Positions 16,983 to 26,798 of a stretch of 46,582 nt of DNA are shown one piece after another; positions within the stretch are counted from its first letter, which is position 1; every line of letters begins with the position of its first letter. The notes beneath the pieces were generated by a model. It did not search any database. It was not told the DNA's origin and saw only the letters and a list, made by a program, of their open reading frames with translations. This DNA is from Rubripirellula sp. GTDB taxonomy: Bacteria > Planctomycetota > Planctomycetia > Pirellulales > Pirellulaceae. Location of the stretch: the NCBI GenBank assembly GCA_028823035.1, contig JAPKCI010000022.1, positions 1-46,582 on the forward strand. Reading direction: 5' to 3'. The position numbers and the translations under genes were made by a program.

Positions 16983-17611
16983 GTCGGATGCCAGAAACAG
17001 CGGATTTTGTGATTGGCTCAGATGGTGTTCGTCGGTGTTGGTGGTGCGGTGCTGATCCTTTGTATGTCCTGTACCATGACACCGAGTGGGGTAGGCCCGT
17101 TACTGATGACCAACGCTTGTTTGAAAAAATGTGCCTCGAAGGATTTCAGGCAGGTTTAAGCTGGCTCACCATTTTGCGAAAGCGTGATGCCTTCCGGTCA
17201 GCGTTCAGAAATTTTGATATCCAGCGTGTGGCCAGATTCACTCCGAACAAGGTGGAAAAACTTTTACTCGATGCGCAGATAGTGCGTCATCGCGGCAAGA
17301 TAGAGTCGACCATCAACAATGCGAAACGGACGATGGAGTTGGTAGACGAATTTGGCTCTTTGGCAAGTTTTTTTTGGCAATTCGAACCGGACGATCCGAG
17401 TGTGTTGCAGCGTCGGGATCAGATGACTGCGAACCGACCTGAATCAGTTGCGATGAGTAAAGAGTTAAAGAAACGAGGTTGGTCCTTTGTTGGGCCTACG
17501 ACTTGCTATTCATTGATGCAGGCCATGGGTATGGTCAATGACCACTTGCGTGACTGTCACCATTGGAAGATTGTCGATCGGGCACGTTCGAGTTTTGCCA
17601 GACCGGGCTAG
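16979..17611 (+). CDS. tag: DNA-3-methyladenine glycosylase I
   Basis: A 210-residue base-excision repair enzyme that removes 3-methyladenine from alkylated DNA. It shows the Tag signature: RRCWWCGADPLYVLYHDTEW near the N-terminus (with zinc-site Cys), RPVTDDQRLFEKMCLEGFQA, GLSWLTILRKRDAFR, and the C-terminal FVGPTTCYSLMQAMGMVNDH with the last zinc ligands (HLRDCHHW). The length is close to the family norm of ~190. It is translationally coupled to dciA, linking a repair enzyme to a replication factor. The 3' end is 17 bp from the convergent sulfatase gene. Confidence 0.95.
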   Translation: MSRMPETADFVIGSDGVRRCWWCGADPLYVLYHDTEWGRPVTDDQRLFEKMCLEGFQAGLSWLTILRKRDAFRSAFRNFDIQRVARFTPNKVEKLLLDAQIVRHRGKIESTINNAKRTMELVDEFGSLASFFWQFEPDDPSVLQRRDQMTANRPESVAMSKELKKRGWSFVGPTTCYSLMQAMGMVNDHLRDCHHWKIVDRARSSFARPG

Positions 17612-17628
17612 TGTCCCTGGTTAAGGCG

Positions 17629-19311
17629 TCACTGTTTTAGCTTGGTTTTGGGCCTGTTGGCTGGTTTCCGTTTTGTTTGCAATGAATCGGTAAACGGAGG
17701 TGCCTCAAAAATCACGGTCGCGGAAACGCGTGGATCACCTGTTCGCGTCAGTTCGTCCATCAGACGTTCATGCAGTTTTGACCGGACATCGCTTGCTGAA
17801 TCTTCGAGCGCAAGGTTGCTGATGCAGTGTGGATCTTTTTGGACGTCATAGAGTTCATATTTGGGTGGACGACCTACGGCGTACTCAAAGAACTCAGGAG
17901 ACTCTGCACGGTGGGTGACCACCCACGCTTTTGTGGGACTGGCATCCAGATCGCCGAATGCAGCGAATGTGTTCTCCCGTAGTGTCTCGTAGTCAGGCAT
18001 CTTCGATTCCGGGGCTCCAAATCCCGGGCCGATACCCATTGGCCAACGATCAGGCTCAAAATTGATGATATAGAGGTGCTGGTCGGTGCGGATTGCTCGT
18101 TGCGGGTATGGCTTGTTACCGGTGCGGGCGCGTGCAACATGACGTTCACGCCCGGTGAAGACTGCGTCTCTTTGTGGATCAACCAGCCCGCTTGAATCAC
18201 TCTTCAGAATCGGAACGAGAGACCGTGCAGTCATATTGTCAGGTCTCTGGACTCCGGCAAGTTCTAGGAAGGTGGGCGCCAAGTCAGGCAGGCTGACAAA
18301 GTCATCGACTACACGTCCTTGTGCTGTGATCCCTGTTGGCCAGCGGATTGCCAAGGGAACCTGAGTCCCCAAGTCGTAAAGATTGCATTTGCCGCGGGTG
18401 ATTCCTGGAATACCGTGGTCGCCACTGACAACCAGAATGGTGTTCTCGTAGGCGCCGATGCGTTTTAACTCGTCGATGATGACTCCCAGGCCGGCATCGA
18501 ATGCTTGTGCTTCACCCAGATAGTCTGCAAAGTCTTCGCGGACGACGGGAACATCAGGAAGAAATGGGGGTAACTTTCCTTTCAGTGAATCTGGATCGAT
18601 TCCCCAGAGGTCTTTACCGCTGCCGGCAATCCATTTGCGATGACAGTTGGTTGGTCCAAACCAATAGCAGAAGGGTTGATCACCATCGACGGTGCCATCG
18701 TCATCAGCATCCAGGAATGACCGAACGTTCTTTCTTACCTCGTCCAGCAGCATTTGCTTACCCGCCTCACGATCGGGGTTTCTCATGGCTGACTGTGAAA
18801 AGCCATTGAATTTTGATCCATGCCGATTGAAGGACCGCGGGCGTCCACCATGAGGTGCATTGGCTGGTGAACCGGGACTCCATACTTTGTACGTATGTCC
18901 GATCCGGTAACCCGATTCTTCCAGGAGCAGTGGGTAGGCTGGAATCGACATATCCCAGACCGCACCCTGCAAAATGGATGCCCTATCGCATCGCCAAAAA
19001 TGCTGACCGGACAGCAAAGAACTGCGGCAAGGAGTACAGGATGGGGCACTGACAAAGGCCCGCGTGAAAAGAATTCCATCTCCCGCGACCGCATCAAAAT
19101 TGGGTGTCGAGACATGATCGTTGATTCCACCTGGAGCGAGCTTGCCATAGGCGCTGGCGTATTTCCCCCAGTCATCTGCAAAGGCCATGACGATGTTGGG
19201 TCGTTCAGCAGCCCAGATAGTCTCAGGTTTGATTCCAAGGCTGAAGGTCAGCAGCAAGGGGATGAAAATCCAGTGCATGACTTTGTGGGAAGTTGGCAAC
19301 TCGTGGGTCAT
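17629..19311 (-). CDS. Sulfatase (formylglycine-dependent, secreted)
   Basis: A 560-residue type I sulfatase. The N-terminus carries a signal peptide ([14 protein letters not shown]). The metal-site motif [10 protein letters not shown] follows at about 44, and the activation motif is SCTPCRSS, with the Cys to be converted to formylglycine at residue 92. Position 95 is Cys instead of the more common Ser (CTPCR), a variant seen in some planctomycete sulfatases. SGDHGIPG contributes the second metal ligand set. The C-terminus ([17 protein letters not shown]) is the usual LYD..DP end. The enzyme removes sulfate from an unknown polysaccharide or glycoside. ATG 19311 was kept; ATG 19278 is also possible and neither has a clear RBS. 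Confidence 0.92.
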   Translation of the reverse strand: MTHELPTSHKVMHWIFIPLLLTFSLGIKPETIWAAERPNIVMAFADDWGKYASAYGKLAPGGINDHVSTPNFDAVAGDGILFTRAFVSAPSCTPCRSSLLSGQHFWRCDRASILQGAVWDMSIPAYPLLLEESGYRIGHTYKVWSPGSPANAPHGGRPRSFNRHGSKFNGFSQSAMRNPDREAGKQMLLDEVRKNVRSFLDADDDGTVDGDQPFCYWFGPTNCHRKWIAGSGKDLWGIDPDSLKGKLPPFLPDVPVVREDFADYLGEAQAFDAGLGVIIDELKRIGAYENTILVVSGDHGIPGITRGKCNLYDLGTQVPLAIRWPTGITAQGRVVDDFVSLPDLAPTFLELAGVQRPDNMTARSLVPILKSDSSGLVDPQRDAVFTGRERHVARARTGNKPYPQRAIRTDQHLYIINFEPDRWPMGIGPGFGAPESKMPDYETLRENTFAAFGDLDASPTKAWVVTHRAESPEFFEYAVGRPPKYELYDVQKDPHCISNLALEDSASDVRSKLHERLMDELTRTGDPRVSATVIFEAPPFTDSLQTKRKPANRPKTKLKQ

Positions 19312-19577
19312 CAGTTCATTGACTCGGATAGTGGCAGGGGCAGTTTTTATCTGCAGTTTAGTCCAAATCTTCCGCTGATTGGTCTGGAATTCGGCGAGTT
19401 ACACCGTATCAATTTCCCCTGCATACGGCGTTCTCTCTGCTCCGCTGTTGATTGCCAGTGATGTCGGATCGAGCGAGTTGTCTGGTACCGGTTTGGTTTG
19501 CCCGGTAGGGCCGTTGCCATTCAGAGGCATCAGCTACGACAATGAAGCATTCCGATACACGACTACCGAGTGATGTT

Positions 19578-20285
19578 ATGAACGATGAATCTGACGATCA
19601 AAGGGCAAGTCCAGTCCCCCTGTCGGCCCCTGCCCGGAGAGTCTTGGGCGTTTTGGTCGAGAAGGCTAAAACGACCCCGGACAGTTATCCATTAACGCTT
19701 GCGGGAATTGTCAGTGGCAGCAATCAGAAATCAAATCGCGATCCCAAAATGGATTTTGATGATGACGATGTGTTGCTGGCGCTCGACGAACTTCGCACCG
19801 TTGGCGCTGCACGTGAGGTTCAGGGGAGTGGTCGAGCCATCAAGTACCGCCATGCTGCTTATGACTGGCTGGATGTCGATGGCCCCGGGTCAGCTGTGAT
19901 GACAGAGTTGCTTCTGCGGGGCCCCCAAACCCTTGGAGAACTCCGGACCCGAGCTTCTCGGATGCATCCCTTTGCCGATTTGGACGTATTGAAACAGGTT
20001 GTCAGTGGTCTGGCCGCAAAGGGACTGGTGGAAGCCCTGACACCACCCGGACGTGGGCAAACATTTTCTCATGCACTTTATCCGCCCGAGGAACGCCAAT
20101 ACCTGAATGCACGGTTGGAAAAACAGCTTGCAGCGAAAGCCACTACGCCGAAGGCTTCTGTGGATTCAAGCCGAACAGCGGTAGACCAGTTGTTGGATCG
20201 GCTTGAAGTGGTGACCGACCGAATAGACACTCTCGAAAAACGGCTGGCTGAGTTGGAAAACTCAAATGCGCCAGATTCAGCCTAG
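19578..20285 (+). CDS. yceH: YceH-family (DUF480) protein
   Basis: A 235-residue member of the YceH/DUF480 family, a two-winged-helix protein widespread in Gram-negatives with no firmly established job. Diagnostic stretches are RRVLGVLVEKAKTTPDSYPL, GIVSGSNQKSNRDPKM, TELLLRGPQTLGELRTRASR and the C-terminal coiled coil (DRLEVVTDRIDTLEKRLAEL). The open frame extends to 19542; ATG at 19578 gives the usual N-terminus, and ATG 19542 would add 12 residues. It converges on the nucleotide-sugar cassette with a 15-bp gap. Confidence 0.9.
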   Translation: MNDESDDQRASPVPLSAPARRVLGVLVEKAKTTPDSYPLTLAGIVSGSNQKSNRDPKMDFDDDDVLLALDELRTVGAAREVQGSGRAIKYRHAAYDWLDVDGPGSAVMTELLLRGPQTLGELRTRASRMHPFADLDVLKQVVSGLAAKGLVEALTPPGRGQTFSHALYPPEERQYLNARLEKQLAAKATTPKASVDSSRTAVDQLLDRLEVVTDRIDTLEKRLAELENSNAPDSA

Positions 20286-20300
20286 AGCTGTAGTAGTTTC

Positions 20301-23300
20301 TCAGGACCATTGGCACAGAGATTCGACATAGTCGGCACTGCCGTCCCGTTTCCATGGATCGAGTTGTGCCTGCGTCTTGAGTTGTTGACCACGTTGCTGT
20401 GTGGTTGCAAAAAATGAGCAGGCGATTTCTGGCAAGGCGGTCATGTCACCCCACAGTTTTTCGAATTGTGCAACCGGAAAGACGTCTTCCTGGGCATGTC
20501 CCCAACGTTTTTTGACATCTTTTAAGGTGATGTAAGTGGGTAGCCTTGATGCCATTTGACGAACTGCTGTGCTGACACGTGGTTCGTCAGTAAGGTCGGT
20601 TCGTGTGAGTCCAAACGTGTTGAGCAATTGATCGATGTCAATCCAAGTCGTCATTGAGTTATAGAATGTCAGTCCAAACTCAGCTTTGTCGTTCGGCATC
20701 GCAAGGCCCTCTACAAGACGTGGCCGTCCATGTACTGAAGCCAGTCCGCCTCCGCGGTCATCGATGCGACGGCCAATCACTTCGAAACTGAGTGTACTTT
20801 GGCGATCAATATGCATTCCCAACAAGCCGGGATCAACGTTTGCTCCCAGCGTATCAATGTTGTGCAGCATCAGATACTTCAAGCTGGGTTGTTCTTCAAT
20901 CATCGAACGCAATACTCCATTGAGCATCATGTTCGGGACCTCGTACCAGTGGCCGACAGGATGGATACATTGATGGGGAAGATTGTCTGTATAGTCCGTT
21001 CCCTCTCCCGCTTGTTTTGCCCAGTCAATTAAGGCGGCCCGTACACTTTCTCGCATTTTCTGCTGTTGTTGGTCGAGTGCTTGTTGAGCCGTTTCTTCCC
21101 ACAGAAAGCGCAGGTCGCGAACCATGGGGACCATTCGCATCCCGATGCTGCGACCAGTGGAAACGTACACCCTGTTTCCGAAACCGTGATTCAGATGGAC
21201 AGCCAGATACTCACGAATCGCTTCATCAGTCAGGTAACTGGTGGTAAAGACGTGCGGAATAGAACCACCACACTCAGAGCTGGTTTTCCGGTTCTTGGCG
21301 AGGTGAACTTCAATGAAGCTGCGGTGGCGACCCGAGAAACGGTTGAAAGGGTGCAGCGATTTGCACACCCCGGCACCCTCCGTCCAGCGACTACCCACTC
21401 CAGCTGCAAGTGTTACAACCGCAACGTGACCTTGTCGGATTGCCTCGCGTCCCAGATCAGAAAATCGTTCAGGAATTCCGCCCCGCGTATCAATCACATC
21501 CTCTTGCAGGACGTCCTGAATCGCCAGATTGCTGGACAATCGATTCTGGGACAAGCCAATGCGACCACTCTGTAAATCACTACGAATCGCATCATGTTGT
21601 TGTTGGTCAAATCCACCGTCGATCAATATCTGCTGGAGGGTTCCGGCTTGATCCTGTGAGGCGTCTGTTTGCGGCAGAATGCTATCGAGCAACATGGAAT
21701 TTGTGGCACTTGTTCCGTCACGGCACCGATTGCCAAGTTGCTGCAATTCGAGTCGCAGGTCTGGCGGCAGTTGCCGCATAGGAGTGCGCAGAAGCTCGGG
21801 TAACACGAGCGCATAATACCGATCGGGCATTCCAGCTGTCACGCCAGAAAGCAGGTTTGCTTTCGACCCGTCATCATTGATTTCGAAATCGTAAACAACC
21901 GGATCCATGGCAAACGGAAGGGAAGTCTGCAGGCTTTGCTTGGTTTTGACCATTGCAATTGCCAGCCAGTCTTGGGCAGCATTTTTGATGATTGGGTCGA
22001 AGATGAATCCCATGCCTCCGCCTGACATTCCGCCGAGCATCCAAAACCCCCAGAATTGATCGTCATATTTTTCACGGCACTGTTCGATCAACGAGTCAGT
22101 GAAGCAATTGGTGGCCCATGGAATGATGGTTTGAAGCGGACCTTCGAAATTACGTGTGGTTGCATTGCCGATGCTTCGCAAATCTCCTTCGCCCAACGCA
22201 TTGACAACATCATCCAGAATTTGCATGGCTTCAGATCGACCTTTCCATTCCTGCTCGCTGCGAAGCAGATAATGTTCGGTCACCATTTCAAGAATGGGGC
22301 CAACATTCTGAGCCATTCCACCGTGGACCAGAACCAGCGAGTCCTGAATTTTCTGCCGCGTTTCAATCGAAACTTCGCTCTCTGGCATCACGTGATGGAC
22401 TGGCATCAGCCTTCCGCGACTGATTCCGTATTCCGGATCACCCTCTTGGGCTGTGGTGCCTTCAATTAGCTTGATTCCCGGCCAAACCCCTCCTGAATCC
22501 TGCCAACCGCCACCGCTGCCACCAATCCACTCGCCGAGGATGGCCCGAGTTGCTACCAGTCGCCGATCGGACTCGGTAAGTGTTCCATTCAGTGCCGAAA
22601 TTTGATTGGTTGCCCGCATCATGACGGAAATCAACGACCCCAGCAGGTTCGTCGATACGGCCAGACGAGAGCCTTTGGGGATATCATTGATTTTGCTGAC
22701 GACCTCGATTCCTCGTCCGCTGCCGACGAGTCGGGTGAGCAGTCCAGCCAGCGAATGTCCACACCCTTCCAGCCCCGGAGGGACGATGCCCGATGCGATC
22801 ACAGCCGCTTTGAGCAGGCCCAAGTAATCTCTTGCAAAATCGAACATCCCGGCGATTGAATCGACATCGACCGTTGCTCCCAAATCGACACTGGTCAGTC
22901 GGATGACCGGCTGGTCGATGACTCTAAGGTAGGTTTCGATGGGTGGCTTGGGCTTGGCATCACGGCCTCGAACACCGAGATCAACGGAGACATTCAGAAC
23001 CCGGGCGCCTTCAGGAAAGTCCATGCCAAGGAAAAAAATGTCGCTCCATGCACTGTGCGAGAAATCCATTCGTACGGCTGTGATTTCCCGAAGGATCGGC
23101 ATCGAACCGGTCTTGGCATCCTGTTGAAGCATTTCCGGTCGGATCCGCAGAGGGTGTTCCGCCGGATGTCCCAAGCGAAACATCCACTGGTTACCTTTGA
23201 CCGTTCGGACGCTGCGACGGACCTGATCCGCAAGTGTTTGAAAACCCAGCTGGTGATAAGCTTGCGCAAGCGCGCTAGCTATCCCGTCACATGGTCCCTG

Positions 23301-23615
23301 AGCCTCTTGTACCTTAAGTATTCCATCGATCGCTTCGACAAAACGGCGTGAAAGTAAGTGCTCATAGCCAGAGTACGGAATCAGGCCTGATTGTCCGGGT
23401 GGGAGGCGATTTGGGATTTGGTACCGATAAATCGCCGAGAGAAAAAAGAGCGCGCGAACACGATGGTAAAGGTTTTCTTCGCGCCGACGGAATTGATCCA
23501 GCTCGCAACAATGATTCAAAAGTTCATCGAGGCTTGCATCACGACATAGTGAATCTAGTGAACGATCGCGAACTTCGTCTTTATCCGAAAGAATGATGTC
23601 TATGAGGGAACTCAT
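20301..23615 (-). CDS. GHMP sugar kinase-UDPGP pyrophosphorylase fusion protein
   Basis: A 1104-residue two-part enzyme. Residues ~170-560 resemble the GHMP kinase superfamily, nearest to fucokinase/heptose kinases: ATP-loop-like IPKGSRLAVST (~312-322), the family element GGSGGGWQDSGG (~365-376), and the last glycine motif GGMSGGGMGF (528-537). The ATP loop departs from the usual GSGLGTSS. Residues ~730-1104 resemble the UDPGP-type uridylyltransferases: LAAGVGSRWTEG (736-747), CKSLHPF with Lys752, HVFTTSYLTDEAI, YLMLHNIDTLGANVDP. The likely chemistry is sugar to sugar-1-phosphate to nucleotide-sugar. In the known fucokinase-pyrophosphorylase fusion (Fkp) the order is reversed. The first 170 residues are helical and unassigned. 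The start overlaps the upstream GalU-like stop (ATGA), so both are co-translated. Sugar and nucleotide specificity are not readable. Confidence 0.78.
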   Translation of the reverse strand: MSSLIDIILSDKDEVRDRSLDSLCRDASLDELLNHCCELDQFRRREENLYHRVRALFFLSAIYRYQIPNRLPPGQSGLIPYSGYEHLLSRRFVEAIDGILKVQEAQGPCDGIASALAQAYHQLGFQTLADQVRRSVRTVKGNQWMFRLGHPAEHPLRIRPEMLQQDAKTGSMPILREITAVRMDFSHSAWSDIFFLGMDFPEGARVLNVSVDLGVRGRDAKPKPPIETYLRVIDQPVIRLTSVDLGATVDVDSIAGMFDFARDYLGLLKAAVIASGIVPPGLEGCGHSLAGLLTRLVGSGRGIEVVSKINDIPKGSRLAVSTNLLGSLISVMMRATNQISALNGTLTESDRRLVATRAILGEWIGGSGGGWQDSGGVWPGIKLIEGTTAQEGDPEYGISRGRLMPVHHVMPESEVSIETRQKIQDSLVLVHGGMAQNVGPILEMVTEHYLLRSEQEWKGRSEAMQILDDVVNALGEGDLRSIGNATTRNFEGPLQTIIPWATNCFTDSLIEQCREKYDDQFWGFWMLGGMSGGGMGFIFDPIIKNAAQDWLAIAMVKTKQSLQTSLPFAMDPVVYDFEINDDGSKANLLSGVTAGMPDRYYALVLPELLRTPMRQLPPDLRLELQQLGNRCRDGTSATNSMLLDSILPQTDASQDQAGTLQQILIDGGFDQQQHDAIRSDLQSGRIGLSQNRLSSNLAIQDVLQEDVIDTRGGIPERFSDLGREAIRQGHVAVVTLAAGVGSRWTEGAGVCKSLHPFNRFSGRHRSFIEVHLAKNRKTSSECGGSIPHVFTTSYLTDEAIREYLAVHLNHGFGNRVYVSTGRSIGMRMVPMVRDLRFLWEETAQQALDQQQQKMRESVRAALIDWAKQAGEGTDYTDNLPHQCIHPVGHWYEVPNMMLNGVLRSMIEEQPSLKYLMLHNIDTLGANVDPGLLGMHIDRQSTLSFEVIGRRIDDRGGGLASVHGRPRLVEGLAMPNDKAEFGLTFYNSMTTWIDIDQLLNTFGLTRTDLTDEPRVSTAVRQMASRLPTYITLKDVKKRWGHAQEDVFPVAQFEKLWGDMTALPEIACSFFATTQQRGQQLKTQAQLDPWKRDGSADYVESLCQWS

Positions 23616-24469
23616 CGACTCTCCGGGACTTCACTGCGGTTGGCAAGCAGATCAATCATCTCAACCAGAATTTGGTCGCGATCAGCACCGCTTAGTCCAA
23701 TCGCGAGTTGTGCCTTCAGAAGACCATAGCGAATTCCAAGGTTGTACCGTGTTCCATGAAGTCGGTATGCCAAGTATTTACTACGTGTCGGTAACATGGC
23801 GGCAGCATCAGAAAGCGTTGGCCGCGTTTCATTCTGCTTCCCTAAAAGTTGTTCAATCAAATCTATGATTTCAGCTGTAAACACATGCATCCCAAAGAAG
23901 CCAAGGTAGTGGCCCGCTCGCAGACCAGGGGTCACGAGTTCCTGTTCGGCAAGCGTTGGTGTCGGTTTTTCAACGATCCGCTCGATTTCATACAGCCCCT
24001 CCATGCGTGGCACGAGCGATCCACTGACAATGCCAAAATAGGGCAGGTTGGTTTCACGTGTTGATTGGACAGCGGAGACTGAGCATTGGTTTTCACAGGC
24101 CATCTGCACCAGTTGTTTCGCACATGGTTGATCGGTGTTGCTCAGGTATAGGTGATCCCCAACCAAGTGCAGAAATGGATCACTATCGAGAAAGGACCGG
24201 GCGCGATAAATCGCATCAGCGTATCCCAGAGGCTGGGGTTGCTCGACGAAGTGGAGATTGCCCAACTGTATACCAGCGGCCGCCTGATAGGCGTCCGTGT
24301 CACCTGGTTGGATGATGACACAAATTTCTTCAATGCCAGCAGCCACCGTCTCTTCGACAATTAGTTGCAGAGCGGTCTTTTCCTGACCATCACGGTCAAC
24401 CAGTTGTTGCAGAGGTAGTCGATTTTGATTGGGAGCGGCAGCGGTGATCACCGCCTTTTGAACCTGCAT
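23612..24469 (-). CDS. GalU-like nucleotidyltransferase with degenerate active-site motif
   Basis: A 285-residue protein with the overall GalU/UTP-glucose-1-phosphate uridylyltransferase pattern: KAVITAA at the start, TALQLIVEETVAAGIEEICVII, LGYADAIYRAR, FLHLVGDHLYLS, IVEKPTPTLAEQELVTPGLR. The signature loop that normally reads GLGTRLLP...KEMLP is replaced by APNQNRLPLQQLVDRDG, lacking the glycine-rich loop and the catalytic Lys. The remaining sugar-site elements look intact, so the protein may bind ligand without usual catalysis, use altered chemistry, or serve as a partner of the fusion protein encoded directly downstream (four-base overlap). Homologue-based annotation may still label it a uridylyltransferase; that activity is doubtful. 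Confidence 0.72.
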   Translation of the reverse strand: MQVQKAVITAAAPNQNRLPLQQLVDRDGQEKTALQLIVEETVAAGIEEICVIIQPGDTDAYQAAAGIQLGNLHFVEQPQPLGYADAIYRARSFLDSDPFLHLVGDHLYLSNTDQPCAKQLVQMACENQCSVSAVQSTRETNLPYFGIVSGSLVPRMEGLYEIERIVEKPTPTLAEQELVTPGLRAGHYLGFFGMHVFTAEIIDLIEQLLGKQNETRPTLSDAAAMLPTRSKYLAYRLHGTRYNLGIRYGLLKAQLAIGLSGADRDQILVEMIDLLANRSEVPESR

Positions 24470-24720
24470 GGGTGTGTATCGGCTTCGTCAGAATCATCGG
24501 AATCGTGAGTGCTACCCGCTGCAATACACTAATCTTAGAACTAGTTAAAGGCAATAAAATTCGATTTGGCTTCTTGCTTCAGATTACGCATTGCCCCTAG
24601 CTGGCTGAGTCTTGTTGCGGTTCAGGGGCCATCTGTCGCTGGTCGCCCGTTTGGCCTCGTTGTCACGATTGTTGCTGGCTCACGACATGGTAGCGATGCC
24701 CGCATCCAGATTGCCAACAT

Positions 24721-25974
24721 TTATTTGCTTCCCAGCACCAGAAACGTTGGGTTCAAAGCATCGAATCGGACTCGGTCCAGTTGATACTGTCCTCGAGCGA
24801 TATTGATCATCCGAACATCGCTTCTCAGTCCGGCCTCATCGATTCTCGATTGCACCGCTACCAGATTGTCGGGACTGGAAACGTTGACCACGATGCAACC
24901 GCCATTCTTCAGTCGTGCCAATGCGGCTTGGACAAGATCGGGCACCATGCGTCCACTGCCTCCAACGAAAATGGCATCCGGATCGGGCAGGTCATTGAAA
25001 GCCTCTGGTGCCTGACCATGAATGGGGACGAGTCCGGGAACATCAAACATCCGTGCATTATCGATCATCAATCCAAAGTCTTCCGCATCCATTTCGATTG
25101 CGAACACCTTGCCTTTGGAAGCAATGGATGCCGCTTCAATGGCCAGAGACCCACTGCCGGCACCGATGTCCCAAACTGTACTGGTAACGGTGAGGGACAT
25201 CTCAGACAACGCGATGCAGCGGACTTCGGATGGGGTGAGCAGGCCGCGTTTGGGGCGAGATTGCAAGAATAAATCATCCGGGTTGCCAAACAACCGTTTC
25301 CGCTGGCTGCCGCTGGGGCAATCTGCTGCACCGTGTCGGCGGACCAGCACCATGACATTCATTGCTGAAAATGACTGGTTGCGAATCGATTGCAAGGTGC
25401 TCTGTGTAACGACCTCGTCGGGTGTGCCCAGGTTTTCGCACACGTAAACGGTGAAGTAGTCGATGCGCCGATCCAGCAGGGCTTCGGCGACAACGGAGGG
25501 TGAAATCAATTCTGTTGTGAACAGGCCAACACGTTCCGCAGTACGAATGTTGTCGACAACTCGGTCGAGTGACTGGGTCGCGAGATTGGTCAAGTAAGCG
25601 TCATCCCAACTTTCTTTTACCCGCGCAAATGCCAATTGCATACTGCTGACGTGTGGGACAACCTCGAAACGCTCTTTGCCAAAAGAATCCGTCAGGTAGC
25701 GGGCGATTCCGTAGAACAGCGGGTCGCCGCCTGCGAGCATCACGGTTGGTCGATTCGGTAGTTTGACAATGGTTTCTTTGAGGGATTCCAATCCACTGCC
25801 GATTTCGACTCGTTCAGCGTTCGATGTGGGAATCTTCTTTAACAGTGGGGTTGTTCCAAGCAGAACCTCTGCCTGGTCAATCAACTGTCTTGCGTGTCCA
25901 GTCAGGCCTTGGAATCCGTCATCACCGATTCCGACGATGTGTATGCGAGATGTCAACGAAGATGATCCTTTCAA
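24721..25974 (-). CDS. cobL: Precorrin-6Y C5,15-methyltransferase, decarboxylating (CbiE-CbiT fusion)
   Basis: A 417-residue cobalamin-pathway enzyme that methylates precorrin-6B at C5 and C15 with decarboxylation to give precorrin-8. Residues ~10-210 are the CbiE half, a tetrapyrrole methylase fold (IHIVGIGDDGFQGLT, VMLAGGDPLFYGIA, VPHVSSMQLAFA). Residues ~240-410 are the CbiT half, a class I SAM methyltransferase with the motif VWDIGAGSGSLAIEAA (SAM loop at 271-276) and AIFVGGSG. The length equals typical CobL. No other corrin gene lies in the window, so the pathway is encoded elsewhere or this copy is an orphan. It is 121 bp downstream of the thioredoxin-fold gene on the same strand. Confidence 0.92.
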   Translation of the reverse strand: MKGSSSLTSRIHIVGIGDDGFQGLTGHARQLIDQAEVLLGTTPLLKKIPTSNAERVEIGSGLESLKETIVKLPNRPTVMLAGGDPLFYGIARYLTDSFGKERFEVVPHVSSMQLAFARVKESWDDAYLTNLATQSLDRVVDNIRTAERVGLFTTELISPSVVAEALLDRRIDYFTVYVCENLGTPDEVVTQSTLQSIRNQSFSAMNVMVLVRRHGAADCPSGSQRKRLFGNPDDLFLQSRPKRGLLTPSEVRCIALSEMSLTVTSTVWDIGAGSGSLAIEAASIASKGKVFAIEMDAEDFGLMIDNARMFDVPGLVPIHGQAPEAFNDLPDPDAIFVGGSGRMVPDLVQAALARLKNGGCIVVNVSSPDNLVAVQSRIDEAGLRSDVRMINIARGQYQLDRVRFDALNPTFLVLGSK

Positions 25975-26095
25975 GATATTTCCACAGGCTTACTGTGGGA
26001 TCACGGTGCGGCGTGAATCGGTGTGGCGCAGTCTGCACAGGGGTACTCAATTTGGGCTGCCAAAAGTGTTGCGGTCGTGGAAACTGATGTGTGTT

Positions 26096-26719
26096 CTACA
26101 ACTTTCTCAACTCTTTGAGAATCTCCTCACCGGAGCTTCTGCCGGCATGTGAGTTGCTGACTTTTTTCCAGGCAACCCGTCCATTTTGGTCGATGACAAA
26201 TGTTGCAGGATAGGCGGTCTCGTTTCGGGCCTGCCAACGAAGTCCCCAGCTTTCTACCATTTGCATATCTTCGTCTCTCACCAATACGATTGGCTTTGGC
26301 AGTTTTCGCGATCCCAGTAATTGTTTGGACCGTCTTTCCAGTTGTTCTGCTTTGCCCGGATAGACCAGGATCACACGATTGGCTTCGGAGGCGAGTGTGC
26401 GAGCACGATTAATGAGCGAGTTGACCTGACTTTTGCATACGGGGCATTGGTATCCCGGGTAGCCCCTGAGCACGATGACAACTACGGGGCCATCTTGGTA
26501 TTGATCACGGAGGCGGAGGAATTTATTTTCGCCGACGATTGGCAGTTCGAAATCAGGAGCTCGCTGCCCGATTCCGGGTTGCTTGGTTTTGCTGTCCTGT
26601 GCCCAGGCAGGAACGACTCCTGGCAGTATCGGAAGAGAGAGATAGCAGCAGATACTGGCGATCAGGATTGTCCTTCCTCGCAGCGTCTTCGTGCGTTGCC
26701 ATCGCATGATCGTTGTCAT
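26096..26719 (-). CDS. Exported AhpC/TSA-type thioredoxin-fold protein
   Basis: From ATG 26719 the product is 207 residues. The N-terminus is a basic segment followed by a hydrophobic helix (TILIASICCYLSLPILPGVV) and PAWAQ, a signal peptide. The rest is the peroxiredoxin/redoxin fold: GQRAPDFELPIVGENKF, GPVVVIVLRGYPGYQCPVCK with a CPVC pair at residues 92-95, and a C-terminal YPATFVIDQNGRVAWKKVS. The pair could form a redox-active disulfide; the protein may act as a periplasmic thiol reductase or peroxidase. The open frame starts at 26818 inside the rhomboid gene, but those residues do not fit a signal peptide, and AAGGA precedes 26719. It lies 79 bp behind the rhomboid gene. Confidence 0.82.
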   Translation of the reverse strand: MTTIMRWQRTKTLRGRTILIASICCYLSLPILPGVVPAWAQDSKTKQPGIGQRAPDFELPIVGENKFLRLRDQYQDGPVVVIVLRGYPGYQCPVCKSQVNSLINRARTLASEANRVILVYPGKAEQLERRSKQLLGSRKLPKPIVLVRDEDMQMVESWGLRWQARNETAYPATFVIDQNGRVAWKKVSNSHAGRSSGEEILKELRKL

Positions 26720-26798
26720 GGGTTCGTTTCCTTGTTTCAATCTGTTCACCCAGGTCTCACCGAGATTACTTCGCATAAGTTGATCCGTCAGATGATCG

